This document shows, in pieces, positions 30,827 to 40,233 of a DNA stretch of 45,070 nucleotides. The DNA lies in NCBI GenBank assembly GCA_051002015.1, contig JBPCMS010000080.1, forward strand, positions 1 through 45,070, written 5' to 3'. The position numbers were made by a program, and so were the translations under genes. The notes beneath the pieces were generated by a model. The model had not been told where the DNA came from and searched no databases. It saw only the letters and a list, made by a program, of their open reading frames with translations. Source of the DNA: JACDBE01 sp051002015 (GTDB lineage: Bacteria > Actinomycetota > Acidimicrobiia > Spongiisociales > UBA5794). The stretch's first letter is position 1. Every line of letters begins with the position of its first letter.

Positions 30827-32694
30827 GCGTAGAGCTCTTCGACAAGTTCCTTGAACATGTCGGCCATGGCGTTGCGCTTCAGCTTCTGGGTTGCGGTGAG
30901 CTCACCGTCCTCGTGGTCGAGCTCCTTGGGGATCATGCGGAAGCGCTTGACCTGCTCCACGGAGGCGAGCCTCTCGTTGGTCTGGTCGACCACCCCTTGG
31001 ATCAGGGCGATGACCTCCGGCTTCTCGGAGAGGTCGCGGTAGGTGGTGTACGGGATGCTGCGGCGCAGCGCCCAATTGCCCACGGTCTCCAGCTCGATCC
31101 CGATCAGGGCGCTGATGTACTTGCGCCCGTCACCGATAACCATGGCCTCCTTGACGTACGGCGAGGCCTTGAGGCTGTTCTCGATCTCGGAGGGGGAGAT
31201 GTTCTTCCCGCCCGAGGTGATGATGATGTGCTTGATCCGATCGACGACCTTGAGGTGGTCGCCGTCCCACGCCCCGACGTCTCCGGTCCTGAGCCATCCG
31301 TCCTCGGTGAACATCTCGGCCGTCTGGTCGGGATGGTTCCAGTAGCCGACGAACGAGCCGTCGTGCCTGGTCTGGATCTCGTTGGTCTCGGGGTCGAGGC
31401 GGAGCCCGATCCCCGGGTAGGGCTCCCCCACCGTCCCCACCTTGATCCTGCCGTGGAAGTTCACGGTGGCCACCGCCACGTTCTCGGTCATCCCGTACAG
31501 CTCGGAGACGTGCAGTCCCAGCCCCATGAAGAACTCGAGCACCTGGGGGGCGATGGGGGCGGCCCCCGAGCCCGCCCAACGGCAGCGGCGCAGCCCGATC
31601 CGTTCCTTGAGGGGACGGAAGATCAGCGGATTGCCGAGGGCGTAGGCGACCCGGCTCCCCACCGTGTGGTTGCCCCCGTTGGCGGCGCGGGCCCTTCCGA
31701 TGTACCGGGCCAGCACCATCCCCAGCTTGCCGAACTGCCGCTTGATCACCGAGGCATCGCCCAACTTGATCATCACTGTGGCGTGGATCTTCTCCCAGAT
31801 GCGGGGCACGGCGAAGAACAGCGTCGGCTGGATCTCGCGCAGGTTGGCCTGGACCGTCTCGATCGACTCGGCGAAGTTCAACACGGTGCCGGCGTTCGCC
31901 ATCGACCAGGTGGAGAAGATCCGCTCGGCGATGTGGCACAGCGGCAGGTAGGTGAGGATCTGGTCGTCGGGGCCCGGCTTGCGGTTGCCGGGAAGCCGGT
32001 CGTCGGCGCTGATCACGATGTCCATGGCGAAGTTGGCGTTGCGGTTCGACAGCATCGCCCCCTTGGGCGGCCCCGTGGTGCCGGAGGTGTAGACCAGGGT
32101 CATGATGTCGTCAGGCTCGGCTTCCGCCATCCGCTCCTCGACGGCCCCGGTGTGGGTGAGGCGGTGCTCGGCGCCGAGCGCCATGAAGTCGTCCCAGGAG
32201 ATGAGGCGGGGATCGGCGTAGCCGTGCACCCCCCGGGGCTCGCAGTAGACGATCCTGCCCAGGTTGGGGAAACGACCCGCCGGGAGCGCCAGCACCTTGT
32301 CGATCTGCTCCTGGTCCTCGGCGAGGTGGATCTTGGAACCGCTGTCGGAGAGGAGGTACTCCACCTCCGCCGCCGGGTTGGTCGGGTACATCCCGGTGGT
32401 GATGGCCCGGTTGGCGACGGTGGCGATGTCGAGGATCACCCACTCCGGTCTGTCCTCGGAATGGATGGAGACCACGTCGCCGACGTCGACCCCCAACGCC
32501 AGCAGACCGTGAGCCGCCGTCATCACCTGGTCCCACAACGACTCCCAGGTGATCTCCCGCCAGATGCCGAAGTCCTTCTCCCGCATCGCCACCCCGCCGG
32601 GGCGGCTCCGGGCCCACTCCCGGACCTTGGTGACAACCGTCGGGTAGCCGGCTCCGATGTCCGGTGCGCCGTCCCGCTCCGTCGTCGTGGTCAC
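30823..32694 (-). CDS. Acyl-CoA synthetase (AMP-forming, long-chain FadD/FAA1 type)
   Basis: This 623-aa adenylate-forming ligase activates a carboxylic acid to its CoA thioester. The P-loop-like motif is LVYTSGTTGPPKGAMLSN. The adenylate motif LYGMTENVAVA, the hinge WLRTGDVGAWDGDHLKVVDRIKHII and the catalytic SGGKNISPSEIEN follow. Length and order match the FAA1 long-chain group rather than PaaK phenylacetate ligases, which are about 430 aa. GTG 32694 has GGGAGG 4 nt upstream. Coupling with livH places it as the first gene of the importer operon, so it probably traps the imported acid in the cell. The chain-length or aromatic preference cannot be read. Confidence 0.93.
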   Translation of the reverse strand: MTTTTERDGAPDIGAGYPTVVTKVREWARSRPGGVAMREKDFGIWREITWESLWDQVMTAAHGLLALGVDVGDVVSIHSEDRPEWVILDIATVANRAITTGMYPTNPAAEVEYLLSDSGSKIHLAEDQEQIDKVLALPAGRFPNLGRIVYCEPRGVHGYADPRLISWDDFMALGAEHRLTHTGAVEERMAEAEPDDIMTLVYTSGTTGPPKGAMLSNRNANFAMDIVISADDRLPGNRKPGPDDQILTYLPLCHIAERIFSTWSMANAGTVLNFAESIETVQANLREIQPTLFFAVPRIWEKIHATVMIKLGDASVIKRQFGKLGMVLARYIGRARAANGGNHTVGSRVAYALGNPLIFRPLKERIGLRRCRWAGSGAAPIAPQVLEFFMGLGLHVSELYGMTENVAVATVNFHGRIKVGTVGEPYPGIGLRLDPETNEIQTRHDGSFVGYWNHPDQTAEMFTEDGWLRTGDVGAWDGDHLKVVDRIKHIIITSGGKNISPSEIENSLKASPYVKEAMVIGDGRKYISALIGIELETVGNWALRRSIPYTTYRDLSEKPEVIALIQGVVDQTNERLASVEQVKRFRMIPKELDHEDGELTATQKLKRNAMADMFKELVEELYA

Positions 32695-32782
32695 GAAACC
32701 TCCCTCACGACCCCGCTTCCCTGCGACCCGGGCCACGATAGAGAACGGGGCGGGGTCGCGCCGCGCAAAACCCCCCGGTGTC

Positions 32783-32800
32783 GTGCCCGGGGCCGGGCAC
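32783..32800. terminator. GC hairpin downstream of paaN
   Basis: GTGCCCGG (32783-32790) pairs with CCGGGCAC (32793-32800) almost back to back, 27 bp after the paaN stop. On the minus strand a GTTTTG stretch follows about 15 nt later. It probably ends the paaN transcript before the separately transcribed ligase operon. Confidence 0.45.
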
Positions 32801-32826
32801 CGCCCCAGCCCGATGAGGGCGCCCGT

Positions 32827-34485
32827 TCAGGCCGGGGTGCGCACCCCTACCACCCGGAACCGGCCCGCCACGAAGGCGGGGTCGCTGAGCGAGGCGTTGC
32901 CCGCCGGGTTGGCCCCGGTGACGTGGAAATCGCTGAACGCCGCAGACTGGTTGACGAACAGCCCGCCGGTGAGGTTGAAGGCGACGGACACCCCGGCGTC
33001 GACGGCGGCGTCCTCGGCCTTCTCCGCCACCTCGTCGTCCGTGGTGTAGACCAGCCAGGTGAGGGCACCGTGGTCGAGCGCCGCCGTCCGGGCCAGGTCG
33101 AGGCTGTGGTCGGTGCCGTCGGTGGCCACCACGTACCCGATGGGGCCGAACATCTCCCGCATGTATGCCGAGCGGTCGGCGGCGTCCACGGAGACCAGCC
33201 GGGGGGTGCGGACCACGGCCTCCGGGAACGAGGGGTTGGTCACCGCCCTCGGCTCGAGCAGCGAGACCCCATCCCCGGCCGATTCGTCGAGACGGCGCAG
33301 GGTGTCTGCCCCCTTGATGGCGCCGAGCACGTCGCCCGCCCGCACGTCATCCGACAGCAGCCCGCCGATCTCGGCGGCCAGCCCTGCGGCGAAGACGTCG
33401 AACGGGATCTGGCCGTCCCCGGTGTCGATCCCCTTCCGGGGCACGAACACGTTCTGCGGGGTGGTGCACATCTGTCCCGAGAACAGGGTCATCGAGACCG
33501 CCAGGTTGCGGTAGAGGCCCTTGAGGTCGTCGGTGGAGTCCACGATCACCGAGTTGACCCCGGCCTTCTCGGTGAACACCAGGGCGTGGTGGACGTTCTC
33601 CTCGAGCCAGCGCCCGAAGGCCGGCCCGCCGGTGTAGTCGACGATGCCCACCCGGGGATCCATCACCAGATCCTTGGCCATCGGAGCCGCGGTGGTGTCC
33701 ACCCCGAGCGTCACCACGTTGGGGTCGAACCCGGCATCGGTGAGCACCGCCCGGGCGGTCTCGACGAACAGGGCAAGCGGGAGCACGGTGGCCGGGTGGG
33801 GCTTGACGATCACCGGGTTGCCGGTGACCAGGCTGGCGAAGATACCCGGATAGCCGTTCCAGGTGGGGAAGGTGGAGACGCCGATGGCAACCGCGACCCC
33901 GCGCGGGCGGATCCGCCACCGCTTGTCGACCAGCAACGGGTCGCGCTTGCCCTGCGGCTTCTCCCACCGCATCTTGCCGGGGAGCCTCGTCATCTCGTGG
34001 TAGGCGTATGCCATCGCCTCGAGACCCCGGTCGAGGGCGTGGGGCCCTCCCGCCTGGAAGGCCATCAGGTACGCCTGGCCCGTGGTCTGCATCACCGCAT
34101 GCGCCATCTCGAAGCCGTTGCCGGCGAGCCGGTCGAGGATCTCGAGGCAGACCCCTGTTCGCCTCTGCGGGGTGGTCGCCGCCCACCCAGGCCCGGCGGC
34201 GGCGGCGGCGGCGAGCAGCTCGGCGGCGGTCGCCTCGGGGTAGGTGATGCCGAGGTCGATGCCGTACGGGGACGATTCGTCGCCGGTGGTGGAGCCGTGC
34301 CCGGGGTGCCCGGCGAGCTCGAATAGCCGGTTGAGACGTCCCTGGAAGGCGGCCTCGCCTGCGGCGGGGGCGTCCTCGGGATAGGAACGGGGGCTCTCCG
34401 GGTACGGGCTCCAGTACTTGCGGGAGGCGATGGTCTCCAGCGCCCGCTCGAGGGTCCCCTGATGCTGCACATAGAAGTCCGTCAC
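32827..34485 (-). CDS. paaN: Phenylacetic acid degradation protein PaaN (aldehyde-dehydrogenase-like)
   Basis: This 552-aa protein belongs to the aldehyde dehydrogenase superfamily and matches the actinobacterial PaaN type in length and N-terminus (HQGTLERALETIASRKYWSPYPESP). The NAD-site segment GVSTFPTWNGYP, NPVIVKPHP, and the catalytic-Cys region SGQMCTTPQNVF are present. PaaN is thought to act at ring opening or oxidation of the semialdehyde in organisms without the fused PaaZ, but its exact reaction is less certain than that of PaaG/H/J. GTG 34485 has GGAG 7 nt upstream. It lies 284 bp downstream of paaJ on the same strand, behind its own leader region. Confidence 0.9.
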   Translation of the reverse strand: MTDFYVQHQGTLERALETIASRKYWSPYPESPRSYPEDAPAAGEAAFQGRLNRLFELAGHPGHGSTTGDESSPYGIDLGITYPEATAAELLAAAAAAGPGWAATTPQRRTGVCLEILDRLAGNGFEMAHAVMQTTGQAYLMAFQAGGPHALDRGLEAMAYAYHEMTRLPGKMRWEKPQGKRDPLLVDKRWRIRPRGVAVAIGVSTFPTWNGYPGIFASLVTGNPVIVKPHPATVLPLALFVETARAVLTDAGFDPNVVTLGVDTTAAPMAKDLVMDPRVGIVDYTGGPAFGRWLEENVHHALVFTEKAGVNSVIVDSTDDLKGLYRNLAVSMTLFSGQMCTTPQNVFVPRKGIDTGDGQIPFDVFAAGLAAEIGGLLSDDVRAGDVLGAIKGADTLRRLDESAGDGVSLLEPRAVTNPSFPEAVVRTPRLVSVDAADRSAYMREMFGPIGYVVATDGTDHSLDLARTAALDHGALTWLVYTTDDEVAEKAEDAAVDAGVSVAFNLTGGLFVNQSAAFSDFHVTGANPAGNASLSDPAFVAGRFRVVGVRTPA

Positions 34486-34768
34486 TCGCCTGCTCCTCGA
34501 TCGATACGCCGACCAGACCTACCGGTCACGTCATCCCCATCTTGGCCGATTTCCGATGGCATGTATCAGGGTGGCCGGGGCGGGATCTGCTGTCGAGCCT
34601 CACAAGGGAGAGAACCATGGCTTGGAGTGTGTGCGGGAGCCTGTGCCCGGTCTGCGGGCACTGCGACAGCTCGGCGGTGCCCTGGGACGACCGGCACGTC
34701 GTGCTCACCTGCGAGCGGTGCAACCACCAGCGACTTGAACAGTCTGTCGGTGACCGCCAGCCGGCGGA

Positions 34769-35967
<1,199 letters not shown>

Positions 35968-35971
<4 letters not shown>

Positions 35972-37494
35972 GGGGTCGCTCCAGATGCCGGCAGGGTCGC
36001 TCTCCTCAACCGGGAAGCCACACGGTACCGGTCCTCCCCGTAGAACGCCCGCAGCCGGTCGAGCACCCCGACCACCGTACCCACCCCGATCGAGTCGGCC
36101 CAGGCGAGCGGCCCCTGCGGGTAGCCGGTGCCGAGCCGCATGGCGGTATCGACGTCGGCGGCGCCGGCGACCCCGAAGGTGACGGCATCGGCGGCGACCG
36201 AGGCGAGCTGGGCGACGATCCGCATCAGCACCAGCCCCGGGGTGTCCCCCACGGGCGACACGGCGATCCCGGCCCGGGCGGCGACGGCGGCGAACCGCTC
36301 CCCGGGCCGTCTCAGCGCCTGGTCGGCATCGGCGACGGCGACCCGGGTGGCGGTGGCGGCGTCCCCGACCAGGTCGAGCACCGCCACTTCGGTGCAGGCC
36401 AGCCGGGCGGCGAGCTCGGTTGCGGTGGAGCCATCGGTGGGGACCACCACGGCGTCGCCGACGAGCAGGCGGCCCGGACCTTCGTCTGATGGGCGGCGGG
36501 TCACGGCCACCCCACACGCCTCGACCCGGTCGACCAGACCGGCGGCGTGGCCGGCGTCGCCCACCACGACCACGTCGGCTACGCGCCCCGAGGCATCGAG
36601 CTTCGCGGGCTCCATGGAGACGGCGCCCTCGCCGTACCGGTAGAACCCGCGGCCGGTCTTCCTCCCCAGCCGCCCGGCGTCGACCAGGCCCCGCTGGATG
36701 AGATTGGGGGCGAACCGGGTGTCCCCGTATGTCTGCTCGAACACCGAGGTCGACACCGCCAGGTTGACATCGAGCCCGACCAGATCCATCAGGGCGAACG
36801 GGCCCATCCGGAAGCCACCGGCGCCGGTGACGACGGCGTCGATGGTCGCCACGTCGGCGGCGCCCTCGCCCAGCAACCGCAGTGCCTCGCCGTAGAAGGG
36901 GCGGGCCACCCGGTTGACGATGAACCCGGGGGTCGACGAGCAGCGGACCGGGGTCTTGCCCCAGGCCGTGGCGGTGGCGGCGACGACGGCGACGACGGCC
37001 TCCCCGGTGGCGTCCCCCGACACCACCTCGACCAGCGGCATCACCGGTGCCGGGTTGAAGAAGTGCATCCCTGCCACCCGCTCGGGGTGTTCGAGCCCGG
37101 CGGCGATGGCGGTCACCGACAGCGATGAGGTGTTGGTGGCGAGGATCGCATCGGGAGCGACCAGGGCCTCGAGCGCGGCGAACAGCCCCCGTTTCACGTC
37201 GAGCCGCTCCACGATGGCCTCGATCAACAGACCGGCGGGGGCGAGGTCGTCGAGCGATGCGGCGACCGTGATGCGGTGACGGATGGATTCGGCTTCGGCG
37301 GCGTCGAGCCGTCCCCTGCCGACGGAGCCCTCGAGACGGCGCCGCAGATGGGTCAGCGCCTCCGCCACCACCTCCGGTGACGTGTCGTGGAGCAGCACCG
37401 GGTGCCCGTTGGCGGCGGCCACCTGGGCGATCCCGGCGCCCATGGTGCCGGCGCCGATGACGGCGACGGTGACGCCGGAGAGCGGACCGGTCAT
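35968..37494 (-). CDS. paaH: 3-hydroxyacyl-CoA dehydrogenase, phenylacetate type
   Basis: This 508-aa dehydrogenase has an N-terminal NAD domain (GVTVAVIGAGTMGAGIAQVAA). The catalytic pair lies in ILATNTSSLSVTAIAA and GMHFFNPAPVMPLVEVV. Two C-terminal helical domains follow: one around GFIVNRVARPFYGEALRLL and a second near LVLMRIVAQLASVAADAV. The duplicated C-terminal domain and length fit PaaH (PaaC), which oxidises a 3-hydroxyadipyl-CoA-type intermediate. ATG 37494 overlaps the paaG stop. About 130 residues between the two C-terminal domains look divergent and Ala/Val-rich. Confidence 0.93.
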
Positions 37495-38291
37495 CGACCG
37501 GTGAACCGGGGCGGCCGCTTCTCGATGAAGGCCGCCACCCCCTCGGCGTAGTCGTCGCTCCACCCCGCCGCCTGCTGCAGCGAGCGCTCCAACTCGAGCT
37601 GGTCGGCCAGGGTGTTGGAGAGCGAGGCGTTGACCGCCTGCTTGATCCTGGCGAACCCGGCGGTGGGGCCGGCGGCAAGCTCGGCGACGAGGGCCAGTGC
37701 GGTCGCCCCCAGATCGTCGTCGTCCACCACCGACCACACCATGCCCCAGGCCAGGGCCCGTTCGGCGTCGATGGGCTCGGCCAGCAGCGCCATCCCCATG
37801 GTGCGGGCGTGCCCGACCAGACGGGGCAGCAGCCAGGTGCCGCCCGAGTCGGGGATCAGCCCCAGCCTGGCGAAAGCCTGGATGAAGCGGGCCGATCGGG
37901 CGGCGATGACGATGTCACCGTTCAGTGCCAGGTTGGCCCCCGCCCCGGCGGCGACCCCGTTGACCGCCATCACCACCGGCTTGGGCATGGTGCGGATGGC
38001 GCTGACCACCGGGTTGTACCGCTGTTGGAGCGACTCGCCCAGATCCGGTGGCTCGGCCCCGGGAGCGACGCTGCGGTCGCCGAGGTCCTGGCCGGCGCAG
38101 AATCCCCGCCCCGCTCCGGTGATCAGCACCCCGCGGATGTCCTCGTCGGCGGCGAACTCCTCGAGCGTCGCACGGAGGTCGACCAGCATGGCGGCGGTGA
38201 AGGCGTTGAGGCGTTGGGGGCGGTTGAGCGTTACCGAGCCCACTCCTGACTCGACCGACACCAGCAGGTGGGGCTGATCGGCGGAGGTCAT
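37491..38291 (-). CDS. paaG: 2-(1,2-epoxy-1,2-dihydrophenyl)acetyl-CoA isomerase
   Basis: This 266-aa crotonase-fold enzyme closely follows E. coli PaaG in its core. FCAGQDLGDR (oxyanion loop 1), PDLGESLQQRYNPVV, MAVNGVAAGAGANLALNGDIVIAARSA and LGLIPDSGGTWLLPRLVGHA are all readily aligned. PaaG converts ring-1,2-epoxyphenylacetyl-CoA to the oxepin and also moves double bonds later in the pathway. ATG 38291 overlaps the tetR stop by 4 bp. This gene gives the clearest evidence that the cluster is for phenylacetate; the ring-epoxidase paaABCDE and ligase paaK must be elsewhere. Confidence 0.94.
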   Translation of the reverse strand: MTSADQPHLLVSVESGVGSVTLNRPQRLNAFTAAMLVDLRATLEEFAADEDIRGVLITGAGRGFCAGQDLGDRSVAPGAEPPDLGESLQQRYNPVVSAIRTMPKPVVMAVNGVAAGAGANLALNGDIVIAARSARFIQAFARLGLIPDSGGTWLLPRLVGHARTMGMALLAEPIDAERALAWGMVWSVVDDDDLGATALALVAELAAGPTAGFARIKQAVNASLSNTLADQLELERSLQQAAGWSDDYAEGVAAFIEKRPPRFTGR

Positions 38292-38887
38292 CGCAGTCCT
38301 CCGAGAACGAACCGGTACATGTCGGCGGCCAGTTCCTTCGGAGTGCGGGTGCCATCCGGGCGGAACCACCGCTCGAAGGCGTTGAGCACGGAGAGCACCA
38401 GGATCGCCGCCAGCCTCGGGTCGGCGACGGTGAAGTCCCCCCGGTCGACGCCTCGCTCGATCACGAGGCGTACCGCCGCCTGGTACCTGTCCCGCATCGC
38501 CACGATGGGCGAGCGGGCGCTGTCGGGGAGGAACCGGGCCTCGTTGAGGATGGTCCTGGCCTCGGCCAGGTTGTCGGCGACGATGGCGACGTGACCCTCG
38601 ACGAGCATCCTGAGCTGGCCGGGCGGGTCGAGATCGGAGGCGAGGACCTCATCGGCCAGCGCTTGGAACAGCACGGCGCCACCCGACACCACCGCCACCA
38701 GCAGCTCGTCCTTGCCGCTGACGTGGGAGTACAGCGACGACCCGAGCAGCCCCAGCTCGTTGCCCAGATGCCGCATCGAGGTGCCGTGGAAGCCGCGCTC
38801 GGCGAAGAGGCGCCCGGCGGCGCGGACCACGTCGTCGCGGGTGCGCTGCTGATCGGGAAGGTCGCTGCGGCGCCGGTCAATGGTCAA
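38288..38887 (-). CDS. TetR-family regulator of the paa operon (PaaR-like)
   Basis: This 199-aa regulator has an N-terminal helix-turn-helix (about 15-60) with RDDVVRAAGRLFAERGFHGTSMRHLGNELGLLGSSLYSHVSGKDELL, the TetR hallmark, and an all-helical ligand domain. The start is TTG 38887, 5 nt after AGGAGG; the frame upstream would run through the operator palindrome. It leads the operon with paaG, whose start overlaps its stop. TetR-type PaaR proteins repress phenylacetate genes and release on binding phenylacetyl-CoA, a likely but unproven model here. The operator beside it supports autoregulation. Confidence 0.9.
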   Translation of the reverse strand: MTIDRRRSDLPDQQRTRDDVVRAAGRLFAERGFHGTSMRHLGNELGLLGSSLYSHVSGKDELLVAVVSGGAVLFQALADEVLASDLDPPGQLRMLVEGHVAIVADNLAEARTILNEARFLPDSARSPIVAMRDRYQAAVRLVIERGVDRGDFTVADPRLAAILVLSVLNAFERWFRPDGTRTPKELAADMYRFVLGGLR

Positions 38888-38903
38888 CGCTGCCTCCTGG
38901 CGA

Positions 38904-38915
38904 ACGAACGTTCGT
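38904..38915. promoter_or_regulatory. Predicted operator of the TetR/PaaR-like regulator
   Basis: ACGAACGTTCGT is a perfect 12-bp palindrome 16 bp before the tetR start codon, between tetR and the divergent HEAT-repeat gene. It is of the kind bound by TetR regulators. I did not find a second copy before paaN or the ligase operon. Confidence 0.65.
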
Positions 38916-38948
38916 AGGTTAGCCCCGGCTTCCCGGCTTCTCCTCACC

Positions 38949-38954
38949 TACTGT
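38949..38954 (+). promoter_or_regulatory. Likely -10 box of a leaderless promoter for the HEAT-repeat gene
   Basis: TACTGT is followed by 7 nt and ATG 38962. This choice of start drops the GTG 38953 and ATG 38956, which lie in or next to the box. No -35 consensus is visible. Confidence 0.45.
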
Positions 38955-38961
38955 GATGCGC

Positions 38962-39612
38962 ATGACCGGCCCAGATTGCCCAGAGCTCGAGGCGTTGGTC
39001 GCCTCCCCGGTCGAGCACGTCGGCGACCCCGACCCTGCCATCCGCAGGCTCGCCGTCTCGATGCTGGCGGGACGGGCGAGTGACTCCGAGGTGTCGGAGC
39101 GGCTCTTGGAGATGCTCGCCGCCGACCCGGACGGGGCGGTGCGGGCCGAGGCCGCCGAGATCCTGGGCTCGGCCCCCACCGCCGGCGTCGCCACCGCCTT
39201 GCTGGCCGCCACCGAGGACGGCGACGTCAGGGTGGCCGAGGCGGCGATCACCGCTCTCGGCGAGATGGAGGCGACCCCGGCGATCGTGGCCAGGGTCACC
39301 GCTGCCGCGGTCGACGGCGACGCCGACCGTCTGGTGCGCGAGGCGGCGGTCGCCGCCCTCGGCTCGCTCGGCGACCCTGGGTCGGTCCCGGTGCTGCTAG
39401 ATCTGCTCGCCGGGGCACCGCCCCAGGTCCGACGCCGTGCCGTGGTGGCGCTCACCGTGTTCGATCATCCCCAGATCGAGCCGGCGCTGCGGGTCGCCGC
39501 CACCGACCGCAACCCCATGGTGCGCGAGGTGGCCGAGATGGTGGTGGGCCACCAGCGCCAAGCCGACGACCGGCGGGCGAGCCCGCTGATCGGGCCCGAA
39601 CCGAAGGGCTGA
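38962..39612 (+). CDS. HEAT-repeat (PBS-lyase-type) protein
   Basis: This 216-aa protein is made of about five helical HEAT-like repeats, each with a pattern such as DPDGAVRAEAAEILG, EDGDVRVAEAAITALGEM, VREAAVAALGSLGDP and NPMVREVAEMVV. HEAT solenoids bind proteins and have no catalytic site of their own. There is no signal peptide, membrane segment or fused domain. It is divergent from the tetR/paa operon and convergent with moaE; a double hairpin follows its stop. Partners are unknown. PBS-lyase-type HEAT repeats also occur in phycobilin lyases, but nothing here suggests that role. Confidence 0.88.
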   Translation: MTGPDCPELEALVASPVEHVGDPDPAIRRLAVSMLAGRASDSEVSERLLEMLAADPDGAVRAEAAEILGSAPTAGVATALLAATEDGDVRVAEAAITALGEMEATPAIVARVTAAAVDGDADRLVREAAVAALGSLGDPGSVPVLLDLLAGAPPQVRRRAVVALTVFDHPQIEPALRVAATDRNPMVREVAEMVVGHQRQADDRRASPLIGPEPKG

Positions 39613-39667
39613 CCCCCGACCGGAGGCGACCAAGCACAACCGGCGCCGGGCTCCGGTATCCCACCCC

Positions 39668-39704
39668 GCCCGGCTTCGCCGGGCACCCCTCCCAATGGGA
39701 GGGG
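39668..39704. terminator. Double hairpin between convergent genes
   Basis: GCCCGGC-TTC-GCCGGGC (39668-39684) and CCCCTCCC-AAT-GGGAGGGG (39686-39704) are two perfect stems, 7 and 8 bp, one base apart, in the 153-bp gap between the HEAT gene and moaE. They probably act as a bidirectional terminator; there is no strong T-run. The rest of the gap shows nothing I recognise. Confidence 0.7.
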
Positions 39705-39765
39705 GAAGAGACCGGGACGGCTGGGGCGATCGCCAAGCGCAGCCTGCCGGGGAGGGGGTAGGTGA

Positions 39766-40221
39766 TCAGCCTCGGTGCCGGTCCTCGCGCACCCACTCGG
39801 CGCCGCCCGGCCAATGCTCCTTCTTCCAGATCGGTGCCCGGTGTTTCAGCTCGTCGATCAGGTAGCGGGCCGCCTCGAAGGCGTCGGCACGGTGCGGCGA
39901 GGAGGCGGCGACCGCCACGCTGATCTCGCCCACCCCCAGCTCACCGATCCTGTGCACCGCCGCCACCCGGGACACCGGCCACCGGCTGCGCGCCTCGGCC
40001 ACGATCTCGGCCATCCTCTCCTCGACGACGCCCCCGTAGCTCTCGTACTCGAGGTGGGTGACCCCGTCGATACCGGGCGAGTGGTCCCGCACCGTGCCCA
40101 GGAACATGACGACGGCGCCGCACGACGGATCGAACACCGCCGCCAACATCACGGCGGGGTCGATGGGGTCGGTGGTGACGCCGATCTCGTCGTCGTGCGG
40201 AGTAGCCGGTTGCACAGCCAT
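39766..40221 (-). CDS. moaE: Molybdopterin synthase catalytic subunit
   Basis: This 151-aa protein transfers sulfur from thiocarboxylated MoaD to precursor Z in molybdenum-cofactor synthesis. Family motifs are GAVVMFLGTVRDHS, HLEYESYGGVVEERM, VHRIGELGVGEISVAVAASSPHR and the active-site KHRAPIWKKE near the C-terminus. ATG 40221 is used. Its start is only 12 bp from the divergent htrA start, and the htrA -10 box overlaps its first codon, so the two promoters must be intertwined. No moaD or other molybdopterin genes are adjacent. Which molybdoenzyme it serves is unknown. Confidence 0.94.
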   Translation of the reverse strand: MAVQPATPHDDEIGVTTDPIDPAVMLAAVFDPSCGAVVMFLGTVRDHSPGIDGVTHLEYESYGGVVEERMAEIVAEARSRWPVSRVAAVHRIGELGVGEISVAVAASSPHRADAFEAARYLIDELKHRAPIWKKEHWPGGAEWVREDRHRG

Positions 40222-40226
40222 ACAAT
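40221..40226 (+). promoter_or_regulatory. Likely -10 box of a leaderless htrA promoter
   Basis: TACAAT is followed by exactly 7 nt (CACCCTC) and GTG 40234, the likely first codon of htrA. It overlaps the divergent moaE start codon by one base. Confidence 0.55.
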
Positions 40227-40233
40227 CACCCTC

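Noticed and set aside
30913..34326. Very long plus-strand frame (over 1100 codons) opposite the ligase and paaN
   Set aside because: It is antisense to two well-identified genes, consists mainly of Gly/His/Val/Arg-rich low-complexity sequence and has no domain.
34556..34575. Possible further GntR site (GGCATGTATCAGG) upstream of paaN
   Set aside because: It shares only short pieces with the consensus and has no inverted-repeat arms.
38885..38947. Longer TetR start at 38947
   Set aside because: It would translate through the operator palindrome and lacks a ribosome-binding site; TTG 38887 has AGGAGG at 5 nt.
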